Source of the DNA: Cristatella mucedo
Taxonomy: Eukaryota > Bryozoa > Phylactolaemata > Cristatellidae
Assembly: GCA_009760855.2 (NCBI GenBank)
Contig: WPIO01000211.1
Span: 184,001 to 248,000, forward strand
Length of the DNA stretch: 64,000 nt
Direction of reading: 5' to 3'
The position numbers were made by a program, and so were the translations under genes. The notes beneath the pieces were generated by a model. The model had not been told where the DNA came from, made no database searches, and was given only the letters and a program-made list of their open reading frames with translations. Shown one piece after another: positions 21,691 to 31,627 of the stretch (position 1 is the first letter of the stretch; each line of letters begins with the position of its first letter).

Positions 21691-22199
21691 ATAGTTAAGT
21701 TCAGGGGTCTGCCACCTGCTGCTCGCGAGCCGCATCCGGCTCTTTCGTTGTAAAGATGCGGCTATCCAGTTCCATGCGCAAATATTAATAATTATCTTAT
21801 TTTATCTTCAAAACTCATAAAAACATTATACTGCAAAAGAAACTTGAAAGAGAATAAAAAACACTCAACTGTGAGAATAGGTGGAGTAGAGAGTATACGG
21901 ACAGCTGACAGCCGCTTGGGCACCAGGCCCAGCCCCACAGCCGTGCTGTGGCCAGCCCCGTGGCGACGGCTCCATGCTTGCCACTGCCGAAGTGCCGACT
22001 GCCGCCGTCACTAGTCACTACTACCACCCAGCCAGCAACCAAGCGGACGGTAGTGTTCAGTCTTCAGTAAGTCTTCCTCGGAGCGCGGTTCCAAGTGTGT
22101 AAATTTAATCGCTTGCGAGAAACAACAATTTTTTCGTTATTTCAAGAAGAAGACGATTTAGAAGCGAATTATCTTCTCAAAGGTATGTAAGAGCAAGTG

Positions 22200-22960
22200 G
22201 TGTACCTTCGGACGACCTTACCTTCGGACAGTTTCGATTTAAGTAGGTTAGCAATGTGATATATACATGCAAAAATTCTAGAGAGTGGCATCTTTTAAAT
22301 GAGGCAATGCTGTTCTGTTTGTTTAGTCATTGGTGCACTGTGTCGTCAACTTTCGCAGTCAGAACTTTTTTCGATCAAAAAGTAAATATTTTCATAGTTA
22401 TATTGCACTGTATATTCTGTTTGTTTCATGTTGGTATAATACGTATTGTATATGAATATGAACTATATGTGTTGAGCTTTCTAAATATATTGTCTGTTTT
22501 GAATATTCGTAAACTCAAATTATTTTACACGTGAAAGTTTCTGAAAATACCCTTTGTTGTACCTCCGGACATTCATGTTGTTGTACCTTCGAACGTCCAA
22601 AGGTACAACAGCATTTCATTAATTTCGTATACCTCATTGTTTTTTAGCAATGCCGCGAAGTAAACATGGTATACAAGGAAAAAATATGGATAACTATGGA
22701 TAACTGCCACTATGGATAACTATGGATAACTGCCACTAACCACATTTGCATGCTGACCCTGTGCATGTCACCCCTAAACATGTTATTCATTTTGTTTGTT
22801 TTTCAAGCATGATATTACTCACCGTTCAATTGAATTTCCCTTTGCAGCAAATGTAAAGCGCCTAGAGAGAGATTGAGTTCTCTTAGGGCGCTTTATCAAG
22901 TGCATAATAATAATTATTATTATTATTAAAAATTATTTTGTCCGGGGGTACACTACTTGT
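22200..22960. mobile_element. Small TIR element nested in the hAT 5' region
   Basis: The left end AAGTGGTGTACCTTCGGAC and the reverse complement of the right end AAGTAGTGTACCCCCGGAC match. GTACCTTCGG-like motifs recur inside (near 22222, 22560 and 22582). A short frame from ATG near 22650 starts MPRSKHGIQGKN, reminiscent of pogo/Tigger starts, but ends within about 20 codons. It looks like a deletion derivative. An L2-1 copy occupies 22732-22932. Confidence 0.5.
22732..22932 (+). mobile_element. L2-1 LINE 3' UTR and tail
   Basis: Starts CTGCCACTAACCACATTTGC and ends with stem-loop TAAAGCGCC...GGCGCTTTA and an AT-trinucleotide tail. It is inserted in the small TIR element, preceded by three copies of ATGGATAACT. 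Confidence 0.85.
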
Positions 22961-23109
22961 CCATACGCTTTAACGTCTAACGAAGTTGAATTTTTTATAG
23001 ATTAGCAATTAACGAAATTAACTATTTAATTAACGGTTTATTAACGCTGTTTTAGATAGCTAAATAAAATTTTAAATTTTTTTATTTCAGCTCTGCCACC
23101 AGAATAGCA

Positions 23110-25042
23110 TCTGAAATAAAAAGAAGAGACGAACTGAAGAAGAAAATCGAGAATTTAATCAGGATTGGACGGAGTCGTTTGCGTTCATATGCAACACAAA
23201 TGGCCTTCCGACTTGTCTCATTTGCCAAGAAAAACTTCCACACAATTAAAAGTCAAATTTGGAGAGACACTTCACTACAAAACATACCCGATTCGCTGCT
23301 AAATATCCAACCTGTGACGCACGGAAAAAAGCTGTTAAAGAGCTTCAAAGACAAAAACAACAGTCGAGTTCTATGCTAAGTAACTGGGCGCAATCTTCAA
23401 ATAATATAAATCTGGCAAGCTTCACAATATCACTACAAATTGCAAAAAAATGGAAACCATTCACAGATGGTGAGTACGTCAAAGATTGTTTCATACGTGG
23501 AACTGAAGAACTGTTTCGTGATTTCAAAAACAAAACCGAAATCATGAACAAAATTAAAGATTTGCCATTATCTGCTAAAACAGTACAAGATAGAAGTTCT
23601 AAAATGTCTTCAAATGTAACAGACATGCAAGTGGAAGACATTCAACAAGCTTCTGCTTTATCACTTGCTATGGATGAGTGTTGCGACATAAAAGACACGG
23701 CACAAGTTACCCTTTTCCTCAGGTATATGTCGTCCCAAGGTCCAAAAGAAGAACTGCTAGGATTGCTACTGCTCTCAGGGCAAACTCGTGGAGAAGATAG
23801 GGTAAATGCTGTGCAAAATTGCCTGGAAGACTATGAAATCGATATAAATAAAATCGTTTTCATAGCAACTGATGGAGCCAGAAGAATAGCAGGAATACAC
23901 AAAGGGGTAACAACGATTCTTCGGCAAAAAATAAACCACGACATTTTAACGTTTCACTGCATAATTCATCAAGAGGCACTTTATGCCCAAACATTTCCGA
24001 CCGAAATGGTTGAGGTCATGAATTTGGTTATTAAGATCATTTACAGCATTTTGGAAAAAGCCCTCTACCATCGCCAGTTTAAGGAATTTCTTGAAGAAAT
24101 AGAAAGCCAGTATTCTGACCTACTTCTGCACAATAAAGTGCGATGGCTTTCCAGGGATAACGTGTTGAAACGTTTTGCTTCTTGCTTGAGTGAAATAAAA
24201 ACATTTTTCAATGAAAAAGGCATTGTCCATCCTGAATTGAAAGAAGACAAATGGCTGCAAAAATTCAACTTAATGGTGGATATCACAAAGAAACTAAATG
24301 AGCTAAATGCAAAACTGCAAGGAAAGGGAAACCCAGCCTATGCCTTGCTTGAAGAAATGGTTTGTTTTAAAAATAAATTACTTCTTTTTGTCGAAGACAT
24401 GGAGAGCGGTAAATTACTTCAGTTCGAAAATCTGAAGCAATATCGCAATGAAACCAATGCAACTATTGGCACGAATTTCTTCAGCATTACTATAAACAAA
24501 ATGAAGGATGGATTCGCTGAGAGATTTGAGCAATTCAAAACAAACGCAAGTACACTGGCTTTCATTGTTAATCCTCTCAACACAAATACAAATGAGATCA
24601 ACATTGAGCCATTGGAATTGATGCTGGTTCGCTTCAAATCAAATTGGTGGATTTGAAAACCAAACAATTGTGGAGTGGTAAGTTCACAGAACTCAAGAGC
24701 AAGTTAGAAGAGTTGGAGGTCCAGAAAAGCATGCACGTTACGCGTCACAAGTGGACAGCTCTAAAAGAAATGCCGCGAGTTGAGGCATTCAAATTTTACG
24801 CATGGAATAGTCTTCCAGAATGCTACAGTGAGGTGAAGAAGTTGGCATTCGGAGTGCTGACGATCTTCGGGTCAATATATTCGTGCGAGCAAGCGTTCTC
24901 TTGCATGAATATAATAAAAAGTAAAATAGGAAGCCATCTAGCAGATACAGATCTAGAAGTGTGCTTGAAACTGAAAACAACAAGTTATGAGCCAGATTTA
25001 ACCAAACTTTCAAAAGGCATGCAAGACCAATGCTCCAATTGA
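23110..25042 (+). pseudogene. hAT transposase, broken (ZBED/GTF2IRD2-like family)
   Basis: A conceptual frame begins near KKRRTEEENREFNQDW and includes a BED-type zinc finger (TCLICQEKL, then ERHFTTKH). An in-frame TAA at 23247-23249 lies inside the finger. The frame then stays open to 24656 and holds [13 protein letters not shown] and FIATDGARR, where hAT catalytic Asp residues are expected. A frameshift near 24620-24656 moves the reading to the next frame ([10 protein letters not shown]), which carries the C-terminal dimerisation domain (SIYSCEQAFSCMNIIKSK) and stops at 25042. No ATG was found at the N-terminus. Overall similarity is to hAT transposases of the ZBED5/FAM200/GTF2IRD2 group. 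With a stop and a frameshift it cannot encode a full protein, so domestication is unlikely. Confidence 0.85.
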
Positions 25043-25104
25043 TGTAACTATTGTAAATATCTATTATTCAATAATTATAGTTATATTATTTGATTACTAA
25101 TTTT

Positions 25105-25620
25105 ATTATTAGGTCCCTTCATTCTATGTCTCCAGCCTATCTCTCCGACATACTCCCCCATCAGGCCAAGCATCGTGCCACCCGCTTTTTGGAATCCAAC
25201 AGTCTAGAAATACCTCGTACAAACCTTAAATCCTTTGGAGACCGTGCATTTAGTTCGTATGCTCCCAAAGCCTGGAACTGCCTCCCGACCTGCGTCAGAA
25301 CATTCCCTGGCCTGACCACATTTAAAAGGAACTTAAAAGCACACCTATTAAGGGCAGCATTTAGAGGGTCCCTGTGATTCTACCTTCATGTGCTTATGCG
25401 TGCTGACACTGTGCATGCTGCCACTAACCACATTTGCATGCTGACCCTGTGCATGTCACCCCTAAACATGTTATTCATTTTGTTTGTTTTTCAAGCATGA
25501 TTTTACTTACCATTCAATTGCATTTCTCTTTGCAGCAAATGTAATGCGCCTAGAAAGAGATTAAGTTCTCTGAGGGCGCTTTATCAAGTACATTATTATT
25601 CTTATTATTATTCTAGCGGA
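25105..25620 (+). mobile_element. L2-1 LINE, ORF2 end and 3' UTR, inside the hAT
   Basis: Starts at [18 protein letters not shown], continues through [20 protein letters not shown] to AFRGSL and a stop, then the 3' UTR, stem-loop and (ATT)n. It sits between the transposase stop and the right hAT terminus. Confidence 0.85.
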
Positions 25621-25860
25621 GCTAGCTAAAATACTTTAGTATGTTTTGTGCGAAACATTTGTATGTTTTTATATGAATAAATATTATTTCATATTTAAAG
25701 CTATTTATTTTAAATCAAAAATCAAATTTATATACCTAATCCTAATCAAATACCATATTGTTGAAATACAAATGTTAGTGGCTCTTTAAAAACTGGGAAA
25801 TTTTGTAAATTGTAACTTTTGGCTCTTCCGACTCAAAAGGTTGCCGACCCTGGTCTAGTT

Positions 25861-26250
25861 AATACCTAGATTGTTAATAATAATATTATTAATATTAAAT
25901 TAATATAAATTTTACTAGTTAATACTATTTATTAATTTAATAGTATTATAATACTTATAACAATAATATATATAATATTATTTAATAATTAATACTAATA
26001 CTAATAATTAATATTATTAATTATTATTAAATTATTATTACTTATTATTACTACATAGACATATCTAGTTAATGCGTCTACTTAATACATAGTCACAAGT
26101 CGCGATGCACATTAGCCTCTGCTTGTCACTGCTATTTTGTAAGCTTCCCAGCTGAAATCCAGCGGCCAAGCTCGAAGCTCATAACTCGAGTTTGAGCTCT
26201 CTGGGTCTTAGTTCCTAATCGCTGGGTATTGCTTCATTGTAAGCTCAGCA
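25861..26250. other. AT-rich spacer
   Basis: Dominated by TAATATTA-type sequence to about 26060, then ordinary sequence up to the GGH 3' region. No gene. Confidence 0.4.
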
Positions 26251-26256
26251 TTTATT
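26251..26256 (-). terminator. Poly(A) signal AATAAA for GGH
   Basis: TTTATT on the plus strand is AATAAA on the minus strand, about 250 bp past the GGH stop codon. Position and sequence fit a cleavage signal; use is inferred. Confidence 0.45.
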
Positions 26257-26505
26257 AAGTGCACGCCTCAATTCTGCCCTTCGCCAGTCACATGCCAAAG
26301 CAGAGCAAACAGTGCGAACAATGCCAGCGAGTGCTGCGGATGGGTGAGTGGCGCCGAACAGCACCGCGAGGCACCAAGGCGAACTTCGCCCGGCGAACGC
26401 TCGCGGCGGACCAGCCGCGAGCTTGCGATGCAATCGAGATTCCTCCCAGGGCCGCTTCGCTGACGCAGTCGCTGCCCGGTGGCGGCGGTGGCGGGAGGGT
26501 GACGC

Positions 26506-27474
26506 TCAATTGAAGTAGTAGGTGGCAATGCCGAGGTCGTATCTGAGCGGATAGCGGTCGATGAGCTGCTGGGCGAACGTGTCGTTGGTCAGACGCTGCG
26601 GTCCTTTGCGTGCTTCGCTCAGCAGGAAGTTGGAGAACGCCTGCGACGCGAGCACGGCGTCTGACGAGTGGTCGATGGCGAGCTTCTCGTCCCACCAGTA
26701 GTTGTTCTTCTCCGGATGAAATTGCACCGAGTAGAACGGATACTGCCGCGCCTCCATGGCGGTCACGTACTCGAGGCCCGCAGCGTCCACGTTCGTGGCC
26801 AGCACTCGGTAGAAGCGACTGAGCGGCGCCGTCTGATTGTACGTCTTCACAGCGAGGCAGTACATGTGCAAGTGAAAGCCGACGGGCCGAGTCGACAGGA
26901 TGCGAAGCACGCCGACCGGAAGTGCCCGGAGCATGCGGCTGCGATACCAGTCGGGGCTGAGGTTCCAGCTCAGGCTGACGTTGAGCGTTCCCGTGCAGTT
27001 GCTGAGGAGGTTCTCTCCCGTCGGGAAAGTGGTCATCTCCTCGTGGCCCTGACACGTGCCCCACAGCGCGAAGTGCTCGCCCCGATCGTTCATGTCCGTC
27101 GCTATGCGGTAGATGGCTTTGGCCGCCTGCCCGTACAATGACGTTGTCAAATCGACGCTGCCGCCGGGAAAGATGATGCCGTTGATGTTGCGCATGAGGC
27201 TCTCGTAGTAGTCGGGCGTCTGTCCGACGAGCACGGGCAGCACGCGTGCGCCCGCCTGCTCGGCGAAGCGCACGTACGACGCGTGCAGGTAGTAGCGACC
27301 GTAGGCCGCCTGAGCGCCGTCCGTCTCCTGCAGCAGGGCGCCGACGACGGGGAAGACGTTCGCCGCCGCCGCCGCGGCGCCCTCGCTCTTCTCCGAGCGA
27401 GCGACGCGAAGCAGCGGCAGCAGCAGCAGCGAGAGCCAGAGCGCCAGAGCGGCGCAGCAGCAGCGAAGCAGCAT
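26506..27474 (-). CDS. GGH: Gamma-glutamyl hydrolase, intronless
   Basis: GGH is a lysosomal or secreted peptidase that trims gamma-linked glutamates from folate polyglutamates. The uninterrupted 322-codon frame has a hydrophobic leader with a Cys/Ala/Leu core (residues 1-26), then GRYYLHASYVRFAEQAGARV (59-78), INGIIFPGGSVDL (97-109), the nucleophile motif WGTCQGHEE with Cys141, and VQFHPEKNNYWWD with the catalytic His253, which is the C26/glutaminase-like class I fold order. Five N-x-S/T sites fit a glycosylated protein. Length matches human GGH (318). The start is the first ATG of the frame and gives a good signal peptide. The vertebrate gene has several introns and this one has none, but no genomic poly(A) tract marks it as a processed copy. 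GC content is far above its surroundings. The overlapping 474-codon frame is a shadow. Confidence 0.93.
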   Translation of the reverse strand: MLLRCCCAALALWLSLLLLPLLRVARSEKSEGAAAAAANVFPVVGALLQETDGAQAAYGRYYLHASYVRFAEQAGARVLPVLVGQTPDYYESLMRNINGIIFPGGSVDLTTSLYGQAAKAIYRIATDMNDRGEHFALWGTCQGHEEMTTFPTGENLLSNCTGTLNVSLSWNLSPDWYRSRMLRALPVGVLRILSTRPVGFHLHMYCLAVKTYNQTAPLSRFYRVLATNVDAAGLEYVTAMEARQYPFYSVQFHPEKNNYWWDEKLAIDHSSDAVLASQAFSNFLLSEARKGPQRLTNDTFAQQLIDRYPLRYDLGIATYYFN

Positions 27475-27934
27475 GGCGCCGCCGCCGCGAGTCGTAGTGC
27501 CGCACGTGCCTCCGCCGCAGCAGCGCCCGTCTCAGCCGCGGCCCGTGCCGGCGGGCCGCGACCGGATAGACAGGGGCGGAGACTGCGCCGAACTCTTTTC
27601 TTCTTTCGCGGACTGCGCCCGTTTCTATAGGCGCGCGTCGAGTAGAATGGGCGGAACCGGCTAGCGCCGCCTGGGCGCCAAACGTAGGCCCATGACGCAG
27701 CTTATTTGGCATGGACGTCGCGGCCGACCAACCAGACGTGCCGCCGGTTTTCGTTCAGGCTGCGTCCAAAAATCGAGCGTAGCGGCTGCCCGGGGCGAGA
27801 CCGAGGCTGTCGACTCTAGTTTGTGGGCTTGGCCGTGCCCGCAATGCCGGACTCGCGCCACTCCGCCCTGCCAACGGGAGCGCTGAGAACCGCCTCCTGA
27901 TTATGGGCTGCAGTTGGACAGTATCGGCTAACTC
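27475..27934 (-). promoter_or_regulatory. GC-rich upstream region of GGH
   Basis: The CpG-rich character of the GGH coding region continues about 450 bp upstream and stops at the L2-1 tail at 27935. No TATA box was seen. A CpG-island-type promoter is inferred. Confidence 0.4.
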
Positions 27935-28025
27935 ACTTTGCAGCAAATGTATAGCGCCTAGAAAGAGATTGAGTTATCTGAGGGCGCTTTATCAAGTACA
28001 TTATTATTATTATTACTATTATTAA
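27935..28025 (+). mobile_element. L2-1 LINE tail
   Basis: CTTTGCAGCAAATGTATAGC followed by the stem-loop and (ATT)n. It is truncated to the last 90 bp. Confidence 0.8.
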
Positions 28026-28404
28026 CTAAGCTGGGTTTATTTGCAACGGGTCAGCTGTGGTCGCGTGACCCGCTAGTCCTGCAGTGAGGAACTTTCTGCT
28101 TGTCTATCGGCCTCAGCGTGGACGCTACACCGCCTCTCTCCCTCTCACTCCACTTTCTCTTTGCTTCTCCACTGGCAGCTCCGGAGCTGCTCCGGAGCTG
28201 CTCCGGAGCTGCTTCCACGAAGGCTTCTACATCCGTATGTACGCTCGCACGCTTGTGTTGCCTGCATATGATACAATACAGCCGCTGTCTTCAACACCAC
28301 AACTCGCTAGTGGGGACAGCGTTCACCTTCGTAGCGCCGCCATCGTGTGCACAGGCGCACCTACAAGTTACGTCGTCGTTGCATAAATCCCTAGATGCCA
28401 AGCT
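28026..28404. other. Unassigned sequence with 13-bp tandem repeat
   Basis: Holds about three copies of GCTCCGGAGCTGC at 28174-28212. A 100-codon plus-strand frame crosses it but has no recognisable domain, so it is not called as a gene. Confidence 0.35.
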
Positions 28405-28550
28405 TGGGTCCAGTTTATGCCAAGGTTAGGGGGCTCGCCCGACCAAGGTCAGGCCGAGGTCACGGTCTCGAGCTCCGTTGCATATGCGAAGCACCTTAAT
28501 GGAAATTAAGTTCTTGTATGGTGCTATACAAATGAATTATTATATGCACT
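28405..28550 (+). mobile_element. SINE-A
   Basis: A weak head, B box ACGGTCTCGAGCTCC, then GCATATGCGAAGCACC...ATGGTGCTATACAAATGAA. Both stem arms differ from consensus but still pair. Confidence 0.75.
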
Positions 28551-29631
28551 TGGAAGTTTGACCATAGAGCACTGGTAGGCAGGCAGTGGTGGTGGTCGTT
28601 CACTTTGGCAGTGATAGACATAGGCCAAGTGAATCACGTTAACTGCAATGCTGCCCTGCAATGTGTCTGCAATTTAATCTGCCTGGCTTTCTTATTTTTT
28701 CCATTGTTTTGCGACACTGCAGTGTCAAGCCGCAGACACTATATCGGAAAGGAAGTTGGTGCATTTGAACGTTAAACAGCAGAAGTTCCCACATTAGACA
28801 TTAGGCATACTAAAGTTTTGCGAAGCATGGGAAAAAATTTATTGACAACCCAAAAGCAGTCACGTATGCTGTTGCTGTGTATGCATTTAGTGTGACGTCT
28901 TCTCACCGTGATTCTATATGACCCGCCCCCATGGTCAGGCCAGGAATTGAGGCTGCCAGCTTCTGCACTCTCTTATCTGCTGTAGTGCATTTCAAAGAGC
29001 CTGATTTTTAATGAAAAATTCGGCCACTTGGATCAGGTCGGAGACCGGACCTCTGCTGCCTGTCGATATTGCTCTGTGGTAATTGTATAAGGTTCAAAGC
29101 ATCTGGCTGAGCCATTGTACCAGCACCAAACAAGGATTTACCGAAGGGCATTCTCCTCAAATCCTTGTTGGTCAAGAAAAGTGGATTTCAAGGCTCAATT
29201 ACTCTTATCGGATGGCATTACCTTTCGCAGCAAGATTACGACCCATATGCAAACTGCTTGGAGGGTGGGGTAATTTCTGACCAATTCTTGTTTGGTATCG
29301 GCCAGTGGCCTAACTGTTTTAGTAAAAATCCGGCTGTTTGAAATGTGCTATGGCAGATGAGACAATGTAGAAGCTGTCAGCCTCTGTTCTTCTTCAGATA
29401 ACAGAAGTTGTAAAGAGTCAGAGTAGGACACTGCCACTCTGAAGGCATGCACAACAATAGTATACGTGTGTGTTGTCGTATGTGCAATACATATCTTCAC
29501 AGGCTTCGCATAACCTCAGTGTGTTTGGGCATCTTAGAAAATCTTATTACCCGAACGAATTTACTTCCGTAGCAGCAGCGGCTATACTCTAATAAGGATT
29601 GTGTGCACTTTCGCCTATATATATGTATATA

Positions 29632-29669
<38 letters not shown>

Positions 29670-29889
29670 CTCAAATGTAGATGAAAGCCTCAGTTACATT
29701 CCTATTGAAATATATTTAGAAATGATAAGGCTCACTGATGTATTGATGAAATAGGAAGTTTTTTTTTACCGAGAAGATGGCTCTGCATATGACTTTAGGT
29801 GCACTACAAAACATTATCATGCTTTACACTTATTCAGCCAACGTCTGATTTGAAGGTCTTTTCATCGATGGCTCAGTTCGCACACTTAA
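28551..29889. other. Unassigned sequence with (TA)n
   Basis: No gene or known repeat family apart from a (TA)n microsatellite at about 29612-29670. Confidence 0.4.
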
Positions 29890-30400
29890 TAATATAATAA
29901 TAATAATTCACTTGATAAAGCGCCCTCAGAGAACTTAATCTCTCTCTAGGCGCTTTACATTTGCTGCAAAGTGAAATGCAATTGAATGGTAAGTAAAATC
30001 ATGCTTGAAAAACAAACAAAATGAATAATATGGTTAGGGGTGACATGCACCGGGTCAGCATGCAAATGTGGTTAGTGGCAGCATGCACAGTGTCAGCACG
30101 CATAAGCACATGAAGGTAGAATCACAGGGACCCACTAAATGCTGTCCTAAATAGGTGTGTTTTTAGGTTACGTTTAAATGTGGTCAGGTCAGGGGATGTT
30201 CTGACGCAGGTCGGGAGGAAGTTCCAGGCTTCGGGAGCATACGAGCTAAATGCACGGTCTCCAAAGGATTTAAGGTTTGTACGAGGTATTTCCAGACTGT
30301 TGGATTCCGAAAAGCGGGTAATACGGTGCTCGGCCTGGTGGGGTAGTAGATATGAGAGATAGGCTGGCGCCATGGAATGAAGTGACACTTGTTTTCATAT
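29890..30400 (-). mobile_element. L2-1 LINE, ORF2 end and 3' UTR
   Basis: On the minus strand: [54 protein letters not shown] and a stop, then the 3' UTR, stem-loop and AAT tail. It is a well-preserved 5'-truncated copy. Confidence 0.85.
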
Positions 30401-31352
30401 TCACGCCTCACGATAAAATCACTTTGTCTTTTCGGATTTGCTAAGTTACAGACAGAGATGCATTACATTTACATTACAAACCAGAGTAGAAGCAGGCAAA
30501 AGATTTAACATAGTTTTGTGCAAAGTCGTAAGATATATTTCTCAATGAGAACGGCCGCCTGCTCAGACAGACATAAAAGTATAGCGGGTAGAATCACATT
30601 GAACCAGCCAGCTTCACTGTCCTGAAAAGAGCATCACACTAGAGTGAGCTTTAAAATTCTGCTCACAGGAGCAAACAGTTAATTAGCGCATGGAGTGTAC
30701 ACGAGCAACCATGAGCTTTAATCTCACAAAAACGGAAGAGTCTCAGGCACACGTGCTTGAGCAGGCACTGGTAGCTTGAGATGTAGCGACATCATGCTCG
30801 TCAGCTGATGAGCTTCACAGCAATCCGGTGGACGTTGGCGGCAGCGTGTGGAGCCAGAAAGCCACGATTCACCGGATTCACGATTGAACCTACTCACCTG
30901 ATAGCCAGCAGCTACATCCATCTATTTCACAAAAGCAACTCTCACACATACGACCCCAGCCGAGCCTGTGAGTACGACAGATAATTTATAAAAGGAATTC
31001 TGCCTACACAGCAGGAACATCAAGCCATGATGCATGGCCATCTATCCGCAGGTGATCTTTACAGGATCCATTAGCAGCAGACAGTGGCAGAACCAGAAGC
31101 TGCGGCTAGGGCTCAGTCTCGTAGATAGTTCCTTTCCCATGATTGAAAGCGACATTGAAGGAGCTGGCAGCATCCACGGTGGCTCGGTGCATCAGCTCAC
31201 TGGAAGGATTGGTGTCTGCATGTGAGAACGCTCTGCCCCGGGCTGATGCAGTGTCAGCCATACTCGGCGACTCGAGCTCGAGCACCGGCAGCCTGAGGCA
31301 GCAGCAGCAGCAGCAGCAGCACGGCACGAAGCTGCGACATCAGCTGACGAGG
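30401..31352 (-). other. Region downstream of TMEM231, likely 3' UTR in part
   Basis: No repeat or gene motif. A possible ATTAAA signal on the minus strand lies at 30717-30722, about 630 bp past the TMEM231 stop. A (CAG)n run at about 31300-31321 falls just after the stop codon in gene sense. Confidence 0.35.
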
Positions 31353-31627
31353 CTACTGGCTCTTGGCCTTGACAGATGTAGGCCGCTCCACGATGGTAGT
31401 CAGTATTTGATTGGAGAACACGAACACTTTGAGCCTCTCCAGCACGAACACGAACGCCACGAGGATGCTGACATACTGCACCCAGGCCCACTTGATCAGC
31501 TGCCAGAAGCCAGTGTAATAGAGCACCTGCTCGGTGGGATAGGTTATGGTGACCTTGACGACAAACGGCTGGCCATTGCCACGCCCAGGAAGCCACACTG
31601 GATACTTGCTGTCGTACCATGTAGTCA
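31353..31627 (-). CDS. TMEM231: TMEM231 exon 6 (last)
   Basis: Acceptor TTTCATGGCAG precedes 31627. It starts with two bases of a split codon, then [16 protein letters not shown] and [20 protein letters not shown], the second helix, [11 protein letters not shown], and a short basic tail ending at the TAG at 31353-31355. Confidence 0.93.

Larger units (their letters stand above)
21702..25852 (+). mobile_element. hAT DNA transposon with terminal repeats and TSD
   Basis: The left end CAGGGGTCTGCCACC and the reverse complement of the right end CAGGGTCGGCAACC form terminal inverted repeats. They are flanked by an imperfect 8-bp duplication (GTTAAGTT at 21694-21701 and GTCTAGTT at 25853-25860, 6 of 8 identical), as expected for hAT. 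Inside are a broken transposase (about 23110-25042), a nested TIR element (22200-22960) and two L2-1 insertions. The element is about 4.15 kb, roughly 2.9 kb without its nested guests. Confidence 0.85.

Noticed and set aside
23110-25042. Domesticated ZBED-like host gene
   Set aside because: An in-frame stop in the zinc finger, a frameshift, and surrounding transposon termini with target duplication show a dead transposon.
26292-26344. Plus-strand ATG with CEQCQ motif followed by GTGAGT, like a first exon
   Set aside because: Only 17 codons, antisense to the probable GGH 3' UTR, with no partner exon found.
26288-27712. 474-codon minus-strand frame overlapping GGH
   Set aside because: Arg/Ala/His-rich shadow of the GGH frame in GC-rich DNA; no domains, and the GGH frame has the catalytic motifs.
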